NCBI GenBank assembly: GCA_029211145.1
Contig: JARGEQ010000001.1
Location: 1-64,000 of the forward strand
Length of the DNA stretch: 64,000 nucleotides
From: Marinimicrococcus flavescens
GTDB lineage: Bacteria; Pseudomonadota; Alphaproteobacteria; Geminicoccales; Geminicoccaceae
Reading direction: 5' to 3'
In this document: one piece after another, positions 47,073 to 56,190 of the stretch
How positions within the stretch are numbered: the first letter of the stretch is position 1
Layout of the letters: each line of letters begins with the position of its first letter
The notes under the pieces: model-generated
Seen by the model: only the letters and a program-made list of their open reading frames with translations
What the model was told of the DNA's origin: nothing
Database searches by the model: none
Made by a program: the position numbers and the translations under genes

Positions 47073-47981
47073 GTGAGCATCGATTACCAGCAGATCGGCT
47101 CCCGCCTGCGCGCCTACCGGCTGGCCAGAGGGTTGACCGCCGAGCAGGTGGCCCAGCAGCTCGGGCTGTCGCGCGCGGCGGTGTTCCGCCTGGAGAAGGG
47201 CTCGATCGTGAAGCTCGAGACCTTCGAGCGTATCGCCGGGCTGCTGGACGTGTCGGTCGAGTCGCTGCTCGGGGTCGGCGTCGAGTATCATGCCAGCGCC
47301 ATCAGCTTCTTCGAGCGCATGCGCCAGCTCGAGGACGGCGCCGAGCAGATCATGACCCACTTCGAGCCGGTCTCCTACCTGCTCACCTCGCCGGACTATG
47401 GTGTGCACCTGCGCCGGATGCTGGCCGAGGCCGGCAACGGCGCCTGCCCGGAGGAGGGCCGGGAGGCCGTGCTGGCGATCCTCGACGAGCGCCGCCGGAC
47501 CTGGCAGCGGCGCCGCCCGGCAGTAGCGAGCCTCGTCGGCAGCCTCGAGATCGAGCGTTTCCTGCGGCTTGGCCTGATAGGCACCTTCGACCTGCCGCCG
47601 GACGAGGCCGCCCGGCGGCGGCACCTGGCGACGCTCGAGATCGAGCATCTGTGCCGGGTGATGGAGCAGGAGCCGGTGGGCATCCAGATCGGCCTGGTGG
47701 AGGCGGTGATGCCGAGTCTCACCTTCCAGATCTTCCGGCGCCCGGAAGGCCCTGTGGTGGCGATCAGCCCGTTCCGCCTGGGCGAACTCGCCAACATCGA
47801 CAGCGGCGTGGCGATGATCACCTCGGCCCGCGAGGCGGTCGAGCTGTGGACCGCCACCTTCGAGCAGCTCTGGTCACGCGCGCTCAAGGGCGCGCAAGCG
47901 GGAGCCGCCCTGCGCGCTCTTCTCTGCCGCGCGCGCGAGGAAGAGGCAGCGGCCGGACGGGCCGCCTGCCCGGCCTCTTGA
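47073..47981 (+). CDS. Xre-family regulator of the TRAP/pyrimidine cluster
   Basis: A 302-residue regulator. The N-terminal helix-turn-helix (QIGSRLRAYRLARGLTAEQVAQQ and LSRAAVFRLEKGSIVKLETF) covers residues 5-50; it is followed by a long C-terminal domain of about 230 residues that I cannot assign, perhaps a ligand-sensing part. The GTG at 47073 is chosen: AAGGA precedes it and the HTH starts just after. The open frame upstream, from 47013, is not supported. It stands just before the TRAP transporter genes and likely responds to their substrate. Confidence 0.82.
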   Translation: MSIDYQQIGSRLRAYRLARGLTAEQVAQQLGLSRAAVFRLEKGSIVKLETFERIAGLLDVSVESLLGVGVEYHASAISFFERMRQLEDGAEQIMTHFEPVSYLLTSPDYGVHLRRMLAEAGNGACPEEGREAVLAILDERRRTWQRRRPAVASLVGSLEIERFLRLGLIGTFDLPPDEAARRRHLATLEIEHLCRVMEQEPVGIQIGLVEAVMPSLTFQIFRRPEGPVVAISPFRLGELANIDSGVAMITSAREAVELWTATFEQLWSRALKGAQAGAALRALLCRAREEEAAAGRAACPAS

Positions 47982-48007
47982 CGCTGGCGCCGCCTAGCTT
48001 CAAAAAA

Positions 48008-48026
48008 GCGACGACGTCGCGAAATT
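48008..48026. promoter_or_regulatory. Possible Xre operator, copy 2
   Basis: GCGAC-GA-CGTC-GCGAAATT, 44 bases before the dctP-like start, partly matches the site before the Xre gene (GCGAC, CGTC and the AATT end). It also contains the 5-base inverted repeat GCGAC-gac-GTCGC. Confidence 0.35.
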
Positions 48027-48069
48027 GCAACATACCGTTCGTCCCCCGGTCAGCCACGGAGATGCCTCC

Positions 48070-49104
48070 ATGCAAGCCTGTCGCCGCCTCTTCCTGCTCG
48101 CAGCGGGCGCCCTGACGGCAACGCTGGCAACAGGCCTCCCCGAGGCTGCCGCCGAGGCGACCTACGTCGCCCGCATCGGCCATCTCGAGGCCCCCAGCCA
48201 GCCCCGCCACCAGGCTCTGGAGAAGCTCGCAGCCCTGGTCCTCGAGCGGACCGGCGGCGAGGTCGAGCTGCAGCTCTTCCCCTCCTCCCAGCTCGGTAAC
48301 GCCCGGCAGATGGTCGAGGGCACGCAGTTCGGCGCCATGGAAGGCACGGTCATGCCCGCGGCCTTCCTCGGCGGCTTCAACCCCGTGGTCTCGGTGCTCG
48401 ACCTGCCCTTCCTCTTCCCCGCCGATCGCGAGAAGGCTCAGGAGCTGCGCCAAGGCCCGCTGGGCGACTACATCCTCGAGAGCTTCGAGAGCCGCGGCCT
48501 GAAGGCGGTGGCGCTGTGGCCCAACGGCCGCAAGAACGTGACCTCGGCCAAGGCCATGGACGAGATCGCCGCGTTCGAGGGCCAGAAGTTCCGGGTGATG
48601 GATTCGCGAATCCTCATCGAGCAGTTCTCGGCGCTGGGCGCCTCGGCGGTGGTGATCCCGTTCGGCGAGCTCTACACGGCGCTCCAGACCGGCGTGGTCG
48701 ACGGCCAGGAGAACCCGCTCGATACCATCGCCACCATGAAATATTTCGAGGTCCAAAAGCACCTGGTGCTCTCCGAGCATGGCGCGATGGAGGACGTCTT
48801 CCTGTTCAGCCCGGCCTGGTGGGGCAGCCTGCCCGAGGGCCATCGCGAGGTCATCTCGGCGGCCATCGAGGAGGTCCGCCCCGAGGTCGAGCAGATGAAG
48901 GAGGCAGCCCAGGAGAAGGCGCTGGAGACGATCCGCACTGCCGGCGTCGAGGTCCGCGAGCTCGGTGCCGACGAGCGCCGGGCATGGCGCGAGCTGATGT
49001 TCCCCAAGGCCGAGGCTGCCTATCTGGAGCGGGCCGGCGAGGAAGGCAGCAAGGCGCTCGAGATCTACCGCGGCGAGGTCGACCGCCTCGGCCTCGCGAA
49101 CTGA
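48070..49104 (+). CDS. TRAP transporter solute-binding protein (DctP family)
   Basis: A 344-residue periplasmic binding protein. Signal peptide MQACRRLFLLAAGALTATLA, cut near AAAEA. The mature part has the DctP pattern: RIGHLEAPSQPRHQALEKLA, LFPSSQLGN, the ligand-clamp arginine in KFRVMDSRILIEQF, and GQENPLDTI. TRAP substrates are usually organic acids; a carboxylated pyrimidine such as orotate is possible here from the neighbours. GGAG precedes the ATG at 48070. Confidence 0.92.
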   Translation: MQACRRLFLLAAGALTATLATGLPEAAAEATYVARIGHLEAPSQPRHQALEKLAALVLERTGGEVELQLFPSSQLGNARQMVEGTQFGAMEGTVMPAAFLGGFNPVVSVLDLPFLFPADREKAQELRQGPLGDYILESFESRGLKAVALWPNGRKNVTSAKAMDEIAAFEGQKFRVMDSRILIEQFSALGASAVVIPFGELYTALQTGVVDGQENPLDTIATMKYFEVQKHLVLSEHGAMEDVFLFSPAWWGSLPEGHREVISAAIEEVRPEVEQMKEAAQEKALETIRTAGVEVRELGADERRAWRELMFPKAEAAYLERAGEEGSKALEIYRGEVDRLGLAN

Positions 49105-49129
49105 CCGGACAGCGGCGGGCGCAGCGGGA

Positions 49130-49669
49130 ATGGATCACGCCACCCGGCCGGCTGCCCGGGGCGCGCACAGGGCGCTCGACGTCCTGCGCGCCTTCGAGCG
49201 CATCGCCGTCGCCCTGATCCTCGTGGCGATGTCGGTGGCCTATGCCGGCAACATCATCGTCCGCGAGGTCTTCCCGCTCGCCGCCGCGCGCTTCGCGTGG
49301 ATCGAGGAGGCGACCCTCTTCGGCCTTGCCTGGCTGGTGTTCCTGGGCCAGGGGCTGGCGCTGGAGCGCGGCCGCCAGATCGCCATGACGGCCCTCTTCG
49401 ACCGGCTGCCGGTCAAGGTGCGCTGGCTCGTCGGCACGCTCATCAATCTGGCGGGCGTGATCTTCTGCGCCTACCTCACCAAGCTCGGCATTGTGCTCGC
49501 CGCCTTCGTGCTGAAGAGCGGCCAGCTCAGCCCCACCCTCGACGTCTCGATGGCGTGGCTCTACGGCGCGGTGCCGGTGGGCTTTGCCCTCCTCACCCTG
49601 CGCTACGCGCTGGAGCTGGCCGGCATCAACGACCGCTACGGCCGCCCCACCCGCGGCCAGGAGCACTAG
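49130..49669 (+). CDS. TRAP transporter small permease (DctQ family)
   Basis: A 179-residue membrane protein with four helices, the second preceded by FAWIEEATLFGLAWLVFLG, a DctQ motif. Forms the membrane unit with the large permease whose ATG follows nine bases after the stop. The N-terminal 25 residues are soluble. Confidence 0.9.
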   Translation: MDHATRPAARGAHRALDVLRAFERIAVALILVAMSVAYAGNIIVREVFPLAAARFAWIEEATLFGLAWLVFLGQGLALERGRQIAMTALFDRLPVKVRWLVGTLINLAGVIFCAYLTKLGIVLAAFVLKSGQLSPTLDVSMAWLYGAVPVGFALLTLRYALELAGINDRYGRPTRGQEH

Positions 49670-49677
49670 GAGCGCCC

Positions 49678-50961
49678 ATGGCCGCCATCGCCCTGTGCCT
49701 GCTGGCCGTCCTCGCCCTCGTTCTCGGCTTCGAGATGCTGATGGTGATGGGCCTGCCCAGCGTGCTGGCCCGCTTTTTCTACTACCCCGCCATGCCCGAC
49801 ATGGTGGTGGCACAAAAGCTCCTGGGCGGCGTCAACGTCTCGACCCTGCTGGCCATCCCCTTCTTCATCTTCGCCGCCGAGATCATGGCCCAGGGCAGCA
49901 TCGCCGCCCGGCTCATGGCGCTGGTCAAGCGCTCGATCGGCCACGTCACCGGCGGCCTCGGCCACACCACCGTGGCCTCGTGCATGGCCTTCGGCGCGGT
50001 GTGCGGCTCCGCACCGGCCACCGTGGCGGCGCTGGGACGGCTGCTCCATCCCGAGATGGTGCGCGCGGGCTACCGCGAGAAGTTCTCGCTGGGCCTCATC
50101 GCGTCCAGCGCCGAGTGCGCGCTGCTGATCCCGCCCAGTATCACGCTCATCGTCTATGGCTGGCTCACCGGAACCTCTGTGGCCGCGCTTTTTGCCGGCG
50201 GGCTGGCGGTCGGCGTCGTGCTGGGCCTGGCCTTCTCGGCCTATGTAGTTTTCGAGACGCGCCGCTCGGGCGCTGCCGCGGCTCCTCCCTCGAGCCGGGG
50301 CGAGCGCCTGGAGGCACTGCGCGCGGGCCTTCTGGCGCTGGGCATGCCGGTCCTGATCCTGGGCGGCATCTACAGCGGCACCTTCACCCCCACCGAGGCC
50401 GCCGCGGTGAGCGTCCTCTATGCGCTTTCCATCGAGATGCTGGTCTACCGCTCGATGGGCCTGCGCAAGCTGGTGGCGGTGGCCGAGAGCAGTGCGGTCA
50501 CCATTGCCGCCGTCTTCATCCTGCTGGCGGTGGGAGCGCTGCTCTCCTACTTCATCACGCTGGCCCGGGTGCCCGACATGCTGGGCGCCTTCATCGCCGG
50601 CCAGGACATCGGCTGGATCGGGTTTCTGCTGATCGTGAACGTGGTCCTGCTGGTGGCCGGCATGTTCATCGACCCCAACTCGATCCTGCTGGTGATGGTG
50701 CCGACCCTCTACCCGGTGGCGCTGAGCCTCGGCATCGACCCCGTCCATTTCGGCCTCGTGGTCTGCCTCAACATCTGCATCGGCATGATCACCCCGCCCT
50801 TCGGGCTCGATCTCTTCGTGGCCTCCTCCACGCTCGAGCGGCCGGTCGAGACGGTGATCGCCGGCATCTGGCCGTTCGTCGCGGCGAACATCGTGGTGCT
50901 GGCCGTCATCAGCTACGTGCCGGCGATCAGCCTCGCCCTGCCGCGCCTCCTCTCCTTCTGA
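49678..50961 (+). CDS. TRAP transporter large permease (DctM family)
   Basis: A 427-residue permease with about twelve hydrophobic segments. The signature stretches IPFFIFAAEIMAQGSIAARL, ASCMAFGAVCGSAPATVAALG and GIYSGTFTPTEAAAVSVLYAL are DctM typical. It uses the sodium gradient to import the ligand caught by the DctP-like protein. AGGAG lies seven bases upstream of the ATG at 49678. The pyrK-like gene begins 11 bases downstream, so transporter and enzymes appear co-transcribed. Confidence 0.93.
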   Translation: MAAIALCLLAVLALVLGFEMLMVMGLPSVLARFFYYPAMPDMVVAQKLLGGVNVSTLLAIPFFIFAAEIMAQGSIAARLMALVKRSIGHVTGGLGHTTVASCMAFGAVCGSAPATVAALGRLLHPEMVRAGYREKFSLGLIASSAECALLIPPSITLIVYGWLTGTSVAALFAGGLAVGVVLGLAFSAYVVFETRRSGAAAAPPSSRGERLEALRAGLLALGMPVLILGGIYSGTFTPTEAAAVSVLYALSIEMLVYRSMGLRKLVAVAESSAVTIAAVFILLAVGALLSYFITLARVPDMLGAFIAGQDIGWIGFLLIVNVVLLVAGMFIDPNSILLVMVPTLYPVALSLGIDPVHFGLVVCLNICIGMITPPFGLDLFVASSTLERPVETVIAGIWPFVAANIVVLAVISYVPAISLALPRLLSF

Positions 50962-50972
50962 AGGCACGAGAC

Positions 50973-51806
50973 ATGTCCATGCCTGCCCTCGCAGCCGCGG
51001 CCGAGCCGGCAGCGGCGGCCGACCTGTTGGCGCCGGTGATCGCCAACGACTGGGTCAACGACGAGTACAAGCATCTGGTGCTGGAGGCCGGAGCACCCGC
51101 CTGCCTCGCCGGGGCCGGCCAGTTCTTCCACCTCCTGTGCCCGGCCACCGGCGCCGACCAGCCCTTCTTCCGCCGGCCGATGAGCACTTACCGGGCCGAC
51201 CCCGAGGCCGGCCGGGTGGAGTTCCTCTACAAGGTCACCGGCCGCGGCACCCGCGGCCTGGCCACCCTGCGCCCGGGCGACCGGCTGCGCATGCTGGGCC
51301 CGCTGGGCGTCGGCTTCAGCCTCGATGCCGCCTGGCGCAACATCGTCGTGCTGGGCCGTGGCGTGGGCCTCGCCACCCTGGCGCCGCTGGCCGCCATGGC
51401 CGCGCGACAGGGTGTCGGCGTCACCGCCATCCTGAGCGCGCGCAGCCTCGCCCACGTGATGTCGGTGAGCGCCTTCAACGAGATGGGTGCCCGCACCATC
51501 GTGGTGACCGATACCGACGGCTCGAGCGCGCCCTGCCGGGTCGAGACCCTGCTGCGCGGTCTGATTGCCGCCGGCCGCGCCGACGCCTTCTTCACCTGCG
51601 GCTCGAACCGGCTGCTCGAGCTCATGCAGCGGCTCGGCGCCGAGCACGGCATCCCCGGCCAGGTGGCGCTGGAGCAGCAGATGGCCTGCGGGCTGGGCAT
51701 GTGCTTTTGCTGCGTGCGGCCGTTCCGCGAGGGCGGCCGGGAGGTCCACAAGCGCGTGTGCTGGGACGGGCCGGTCTTCCCGATCGAGGAGGCGATGGGA
51801 TGGTAG
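50973..51806 (+). CDS. pyrK: Dihydroorotate dehydrogenase B electron-transfer subunit (PyrK-like)
   Basis: A 277-residue flavoprotein that carries electrons between the class 1B dihydroorotate dehydrogenase and NAD. An N-terminal FAD-binding barrel (FFRRPMSTYRAD, then LYKVTGRGTRGLATL), a nucleotide-binding domain with GVGLATLAPLAAMA, and a C-terminal [2Fe-2S] site with Cys239-x4-Cys244-x2-Cys247 and Cys263 before WDGPVFP, matching PyrK. An additional Cys246 is next to the cluster. The stop overlaps the pyrD start by seven bases. The first 20 residues are Ala-rich and may be an extension. Confidence 0.92.
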   Translation: MSMPALAAAAEPAAAADLLAPVIANDWVNDEYKHLVLEAGAPACLAGAGQFFHLLCPATGADQPFFRRPMSTYRADPEAGRVEFLYKVTGRGTRGLATLRPGDRLRMLGPLGVGFSLDAAWRNIVVLGRGVGLATLAPLAAMAARQGVGVTAILSARSLAHVMSVSAFNEMGARTIVVTDTDGSSAPCRVETLLRGLIAAGRADAFFTCGSNRLLELMQRLGAEHGIPGQVALEQQMACGLGMCFCCVRPFREGGREVHKRVCWDGPVFPIEEAMGW

Positions 51807-52735
51807 ATCTCGCGGTCTGCGTCGGCGGCCTCGCCCTCGCCAATCCGGTGATGCCGGCCTCGGGCACCTTCGCCGAGGGGCTCGAGCAGGTGGTGCGCCT
51901 GGAGCGTCTGGGCGCCTTCGTCACCAAGACCATCACCAGCGAGCTGCGCGCCGGCAATCCCACGCCGCGAGTGGCCGAGACCGCCGGCGGCATGCTCAAC
52001 TCCATCGGCATCCCGAGCAAGGGCGTGCCGGCCTTCCTCGAGCACACCTTGCCCTTCTGGCGCCGCTGGAAGGTGCCGCTGGTGGTGAGCATCTCGGCCC
52101 CCACCGCCCAGGGCTTCGCCGAGCTCGCGGCCGCGCTCGACCTGCCCGGCGTGGCGGCCATCGAGGCCAACATCTCCTGCCCCAACATCGAGGCCGACGG
52201 CCACGCCTTCGCCATGGATCCGGCGGCGACGCTGGACGTGGTCCGGCGCCTGCGGGACGCCACCCGCCTGCCGCTTTGGGCCAAGCTCACCCCCAACACC
52301 GGCGCCATCGCCGCTATCGCCCGGGCCGCCGAGGAAGGCGGTGCGGATGCCGTGGTGGTTGCCAACACCGTTCTCGGCATGGCGGTCGACACCGAGACCT
52401 TCCGCCCGCGCCTGGGCAACGTCATGGGCGGGCTCTCGGGGCCCGCCATCAAGCCCATCGTCCTGCGCATGGTCCACCAGTGCCACAAGGCGGTGTCGAT
52501 CCCGGTGATCGGCTGCGGCGGCATCGCGACGCCCGAGGACGCGGTCGAGTACATGCTGGCCGGGGCCAGCGCCGTGCAGGTCGGCACCGCCACCTTCCTC
52601 CAGCCGACCGCCATGACCGACATCATCGACGGGCTCGATGCCTGGTGCCGCCGCCGCGGCATCGCCTGCATCGCCGACCTCACCGGCGCCATGCGCGGCG
52701 ACGACGACGTTCTGCTCGCTGGAGCCGCCTCGTGA
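51800..52735 (+). CDS. pyrD: Dihydroorotate dehydrogenase, class 1B catalytic subunit (PyrD-like)
   Basis: A 311-residue FMN enzyme that interconverts dihydroorotate and orotate; class 1B couples to NAD through PyrK. Orotate-site residues are seen: Lys in FVTKTIT, Asn in MLNSIG, Asn124 and Asn129 around the catalytic Cys127 in ANISCPN, and VANTVLG. FMN motifs [10 protein letters not shown] and [19 protein letters not shown] follow. A deviation is GIPSKG where family members usually have GLQNPG-like sequence. Because 1B enzymes are NAD-linked, both directions are possible, unlike the quinone-linked class 2 usual in proteobacteria. Overlaps pyrK by seven bases and the next gene by four. Confidence 0.9.
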   Translation: MVDLAVCVGGLALANPVMPASGTFAEGLEQVVRLERLGAFVTKTITSELRAGNPTPRVAETAGGMLNSIGIPSKGVPAFLEHTLPFWRRWKVPLVVSISAPTAQGFAELAAALDLPGVAAIEANISCPNIEADGHAFAMDPAATLDVVRRLRDATRLPLWAKLTPNTGAIAAIARAAEEGGADAVVVANTVLGMAVDTETFRPRLGNVMGGLSGPAIKPIVLRMVHQCHKAVSIPVIGCGGIATPEDAVEYMLAGASAVQVGTATFLQPTAMTDIIDGLDAWCRRRGIACIADLTGAMRGDDDVLLAGAAS

Positions 52736-54018
52736 GCACGACCGCTCCTGTTGCGCGCCGCCGCAACAGCGAGCGGGCCTTCCTGGCCGATGCCTTCGAC
52801 GGCCTGCGCGCGCTCTCCGTCGACGGCCCCGGCGTCACGCGCGAGAGCTACGGCCCGGGCGAGGACCGCGCGCTCGACTTCGTGGCCGACCTCGCTCATC
52901 GCGAAGGCCTCACCACGAGTCTCGACCCGCTCAAGAACCTCGTCATCGGCCTGCCCCGCGAAAGGCCCGGGCCCTGCGTCCTCCTGGGCTCGCATCTCGA
53001 CTCGGTGCCGCAAGGCGGCAACTTCGACGGTGCGGCGGGAGTGCTGGCCGGACTCGTGACGCTGATGCGCTTGAAGGAGGCCGGCGTCACGCCGCCCCTG
53101 CCGGTGCGCGTCCTGGGCCTGCGCGGCGAGGAGAGCCCCTGGTTCGGCAAGGCCTATATCGGCTCGAGCGCGCTCATGGGCGCCCTCTCGGCGGAGGATC
53201 TGGAGAGCCCGCACCGCGACACCGGCCAGAGCCTCGCTGCCTGCATGGAGCGGCTCGGTATCGAGGTGGAGCGCGTGCGCGCCGGCGAGCGCTTTCTCGA
53301 TCCGGCCGATGTGGCCGCCTGGCTGGAGATCCACATCGAGCAGGGCCCGGTGATGGTGGCGCGCGGTTTTCCCACCGCGGTGGTCACCGGCCTGCGCGGC
53401 AATGTCCGCCACCGGCGCATCCTGTGCCGCGGCGAGGCCGGCCATTCCGGCACCGTGCCGCGCTGGCTGCGCCGCGACGCGGTCTTCGCCACCGCCGAGC
53501 TGATCGGCCGGCTCGACGAGCACTGGCGGGCGATGCTGGAAGGCGGCGAGGATCTCGTGCTTACCTGCGGGGTCATCGGCACCAACCCCGCCGAGCACGC
53601 CATCACCCGCATCCCCGACGAGGTGGGCTTCAGCTTCGAGGCGCGCAGCCAGAACCGGGCCACCCTCGACAGGCTGCACCAATTGCTGCAGGAGGAGTGC
53701 CGGACGATCGCCGCCGAGCGTGGGGTCGAGTTCGTGCTCGACCGCCGGGTCGACACCGCCCCCGCCGCCATGGACGAGGCCTGGGTGCGGCACCTGCTGG
53801 AGCTCTCCGGGCGGCTGGGCCTCCCCGAGGAGACCCTGCCGAGCGGAGCGGGCCACGACGCGGCGGTGTTCGCCAATGCCGGGATTCCCTCGGCGATGAT
53901 CTTCGTGCGCAACGCCAACGGGTCGCACAACCCGCACGAGGCCATGGAGATCGAGGACCTGCTGGCGGCCATCGACCTGATGCACGCGGCGGTCCTGGAG
54001 CCCCTTCGAGCCCCCTAG
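52732..54018 (+). CDS. M20-family N-carbamoyl-amino-acid hydrolase-like enzyme (candidate ureidosuccinase)
   Basis: A 428-residue member of the M20 allantoate amidohydrolase/carbamoylase group. Metal residues: [15 protein letters not shown] (His and Asp), RGEESPW (Glu-Glu), HIEQGPVM, and NGSHNPHE near the end. These enzymes hydrolyse N-carbamoyl groups to amino acid, ammonia and CO2. Start is a GTG overlapping the pyrD stop (GTGA), so it is translationally coupled to PyrD; pyrC follows after only 23 bases. This position, between dihydroorotate dehydrogenase and dihydroorotase, makes N-carbamoyl-L-aspartate a natural substrate. This is inference, not shown by the residues themselves. Confidence 0.85.
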   Translation: MSTTAPVARRRNSERAFLADAFDGLRALSVDGPGVTRESYGPGEDRALDFVADLAHREGLTTSLDPLKNLVIGLPRERPGPCVLLGSHLDSVPQGGNFDGAAGVLAGLVTLMRLKEAGVTPPLPVRVLGLRGEESPWFGKAYIGSSALMGALSAEDLESPHRDTGQSLAACMERLGIEVERVRAGERFLDPADVAAWLEIHIEQGPVMVARGFPTAVVTGLRGNVRHRRILCRGEAGHSGTVPRWLRRDAVFATAELIGRLDEHWRAMLEGGEDLVLTCGVIGTNPAEHAITRIPDEVGFSFEARSQNRATLDRLHQLLQEECRTIAAERGVEFVLDRRVDTAPAAMDEAWVRHLLELSGRLGLPEETLPSGAGHDAAVFANAGIPSAMIFVRNANGSHNPHEAMEIEDLLAAIDLMHAAVLEPLRAP

Positions 54019-54041
54019 CCCCTTCCCGCCGAGGAGCGATG

Positions 54042-55094
54042 ATGAGCGAGCCCGCCCGCGTGAGACTGCGCCGCCCCGACGACTGGCACCTGCACCTGCG
54101 CGACGGCGCCATGCTGCGCGCCGTGCTGCCGTTCAGCGCCGCGCAGATGGGCCGGGCCATCATCATGCCCAACCTCGTCCCGCCGGTGCGCCGCACGCAC
54201 GAGGCGGTGGCCTACCGCGAGCGCATCATGGCGGCCCTGCCCGAGGGCTCGCGCTTCACGCCGCTCATGGTGTGCTACCTCTCCGACGACACTGACGCGG
54301 CCGACCTGCTGGCCGGCCACGCCGATGGCGTGTTCACCGCGGTGAAGCTCTATCCGGCGCATGCCACCACCAACTCGCAGTTCGGCGTCACCGACCCCGC
54401 CGCCCTCGCCCCGGTGCTCGAGGCCATGGAGAAGGCGGGCATCCCGCTGCTCGTCCACGGCGAGGTGACCGACCCGGAGGTCGACATTTTCGACCGCGAG
54501 GCGGTGTTCATCGAGCGGGTGCTGGCGCCGCTGGTGGCCCGCCACCAGGGCCTGAAGGTGGTGATGGAGCACATCACCACCGAAGAGGGCGTGGCCTTCG
54601 TACGGGCCAACGCGCCGCTTGTGGGTGCCACCATCACCCCGCATCACCTGATCTTCAACCGCAACGCCATCTTCGCCGGCGGCATCAGGCCCCACAATTA
54701 CTGTCTGCCGGTCGCCAAGCGCGAGCGCCACCGGCTGGCCCTGCGCGAGGCCGCCACCTCGGGCGAGGCCGCCTTCTTCCTCGGCACCGACAGCGCGCCG
54801 CACCTGCGCTCGGCCAAGGAATCCTCCTGCGGCTGTGCGGGCGTGTTCAACGCGCCGGTGGCGATCGAGGCCTATGCCCAGGTGTTTGCCGAGGAGGGTG
54901 CCCTCGACCGGCTGGAGGCCTTCGCCTCCCTGAACGGCCCCGCCTTCTACGGCCTCGAGCCCAACGAGGAGCGGATCACGCTGGTGAAGGCACCCACCGA
55001 GGTCCCGGCCGAGATCGCGGTGCCCGGCGAGGGGGCGGTGTTCCCGTTCCTGGGCGGCGAGCGCACCGCCTGGTCCCTCGCCCCGGACGCCTGA
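54042..55094 (+). CDS. pyrC: Dihydroorotase (class II, PyrC)
   Basis: A 350-residue two-zinc dihydroorotase, interconverting N-carbamoyl-aspartate and dihydroorotate. DWHLHLRDG carries His16 and His18, the carboxylated lysine is Lys102 in [16 protein letters not shown] supplies later histidines, and GTDSAPH the catalytic aspartate. It is of the E. coli (short) type. GAGGAG sits five bases before the ATG at 54042; an ATG one codon earlier is equally in frame. The gene is three bases upstream of pyrE. Confidence 0.94.
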   Translation: MSEPARVRLRRPDDWHLHLRDGAMLRAVLPFSAAQMGRAIIMPNLVPPVRRTHEAVAYRERIMAALPEGSRFTPLMVCYLSDDTDAADLLAGHADGVFTAVKLYPAHATTNSQFGVTDPAALAPVLEAMEKAGIPLLVHGEVTDPEVDIFDREAVFIERVLAPLVARHQGLKVVMEHITTEEGVAFVRANAPLVGATITPHHLIFNRNAIFAGGIRPHNYCLPVAKRERHRLALREAATSGEAAFFLGTDSAPHLRSAKESSCGCAGVFNAPVAIEAYAQVFAEEGALDRLEAFASLNGPAFYGLEPNEERITLVKAPTEVPAEIAVPGEGAVFPFLGGERTAWSLAPDA

Positions 55095-55096
55095 GC

Positions 55097-55780
55097 ATGG
55101 AAGCCCGCCCCTTCGCCGCCCGCACGGCCGAGATCCTGCTGGAGACCGGCGCCGTCAGGGTCAGCATGAAACGCCCCTTCATGCTCACCTCGGGCTGGGC
55201 GAGCCCGGTCTATGTCGACTGCCGCCGGCTAATCTCCTTTCCCGACCTGCGCTCGGAGATCGTCGACATGGCGCTGGTGGCGATCCGCCGGGCCGTCGAC
55301 ACGCGCGAGCTGGACGGGCTCGCCGGCGGCGAGACGGCCGGCATCCCCTTCGCCTCGTGGCTCGCCGACCGGCTGCGGCTCTCGATGAGCTACATCCGCA
55401 AGAAGCCCAAGGGCTTCGGCGAGAACGCGCAGATCGAGGGGGTGCTCCAGCCCGGCGCCCGCACCCTGCTGGTGGACGATCTCACCACCGACGCCCGCAG
55501 CAAGCTGCTCTTCTGCGCCGCCCTGCGCCGCGCCGGCGTGCAGGTGGAGCACGGCTTCGTGATCTTCTTCTACGACGTCTTTCCCGGCGCGCGCGAGGCC
55601 ATGGAGGATCTGGGCCTCAGGCTCCACAGCCTCGCCACCTGGCGCGAGCTCATCGAGGTGGCGCGCGAGCGCCGCGCGCTGGAGCCGCCGGCGCTGGCCG
55701 AGGTCGACGCTTTCCTCGCCGACCCGCCCGCCTGGTCCGCCGCGCATGGCGGACGCAGCGAGCCCCTGCGCTGGGGCTGA
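55097..55780 (+). CDS. pyrE: Orotate phosphoribosyltransferase
   Basis: Joins orotate and PRPP to OMP. The 227 residues show TSGWASPVYVDCRRLISFP, the GGETAGIPFA motif, the flexible RKKPKGFG loop, and the PRPP motif LLVDDLTTDARSK. Last gene of the cluster, two bases after pyrC. It provides the salvage branch for imported orotate and the biosynthetic branch for dihydroorotate made by PyrC-PyrD. No pyrF is in the window. Confidence 0.94.
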   Translation: MEARPFAARTAEILLETGAVRVSMKRPFMLTSGWASPVYVDCRRLISFPDLRSEIVDMALVAIRRAVDTRELDGLAGGETAGIPFASWLADRLRLSMSYIRKKPKGFGENAQIEGVLQPGARTLLVDDLTTDARSKLLFCAALRRAGVQVEHGFVIFFYDVFPGAREAMEDLGLRLHSLATWRELIEVARERRALEPPALAEVDAFLADPPAWSAAHGGRSEPLRWG

Positions 55781-56190
55781 GGCGCCCGGGAGCGGGCCGC
55801 CCGCCCGCCTTCCGCTTCTCACGCAGGACCTTCACCATCACGATCTTCCCGGCCACGGGCGAGGAGCCGGACCCGCTGGGCCCGCAGGTGACCGGGCGCG
55901 CCCTTGTCATGCCGGCGGCGACGACTCTCTTGAGGCAACCGGCCATCCGAGGCACGCACCGACGGGAAAGAGACTCCAAGGTGCGCTAAGCCCCTTGAAC
56001 ACCCGCATGAGTTCGGGCATGGGCCTACCTGAAGATGTATAAAAGGTGTTTTTGTTTGCCTTAAAGATGCAGCGCTATCCCGCCTTCGCGTCTGCGGCGG
56101 CACGGGTCGCTGGTCTGTCGGGGCATCAGCGTGATCCATCGAAGGGAGGCGCCGGCAAGCTCCTCCCGAGAGTCTCGGAAGGACGAACGG
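55781..56190. other. 410-base stretch: pyrE 3' side and leader of the first surface-repeat gene
   Basis: No convincing gene. Short ORFs on the minus strand (for example 55650-55979) are largely shadows of pyrE. A TATAAA at 56038-56043 could be the -10 of the following gene, but no good -35 stands at the right distance. The 150 bases before the next start form an untranslated leader with AAGGA before the ATG. Confidence 0.45.

Noticed and set aside
55650-55979. Minus-strand 109-codon frame downstream of pyrE
   Set aside because: Arg/Pro/Ala-rich, overlaps the pyrE coding region, no family similarity. The first part outside pyrE looked slightly protein-like but has no ribosome site.
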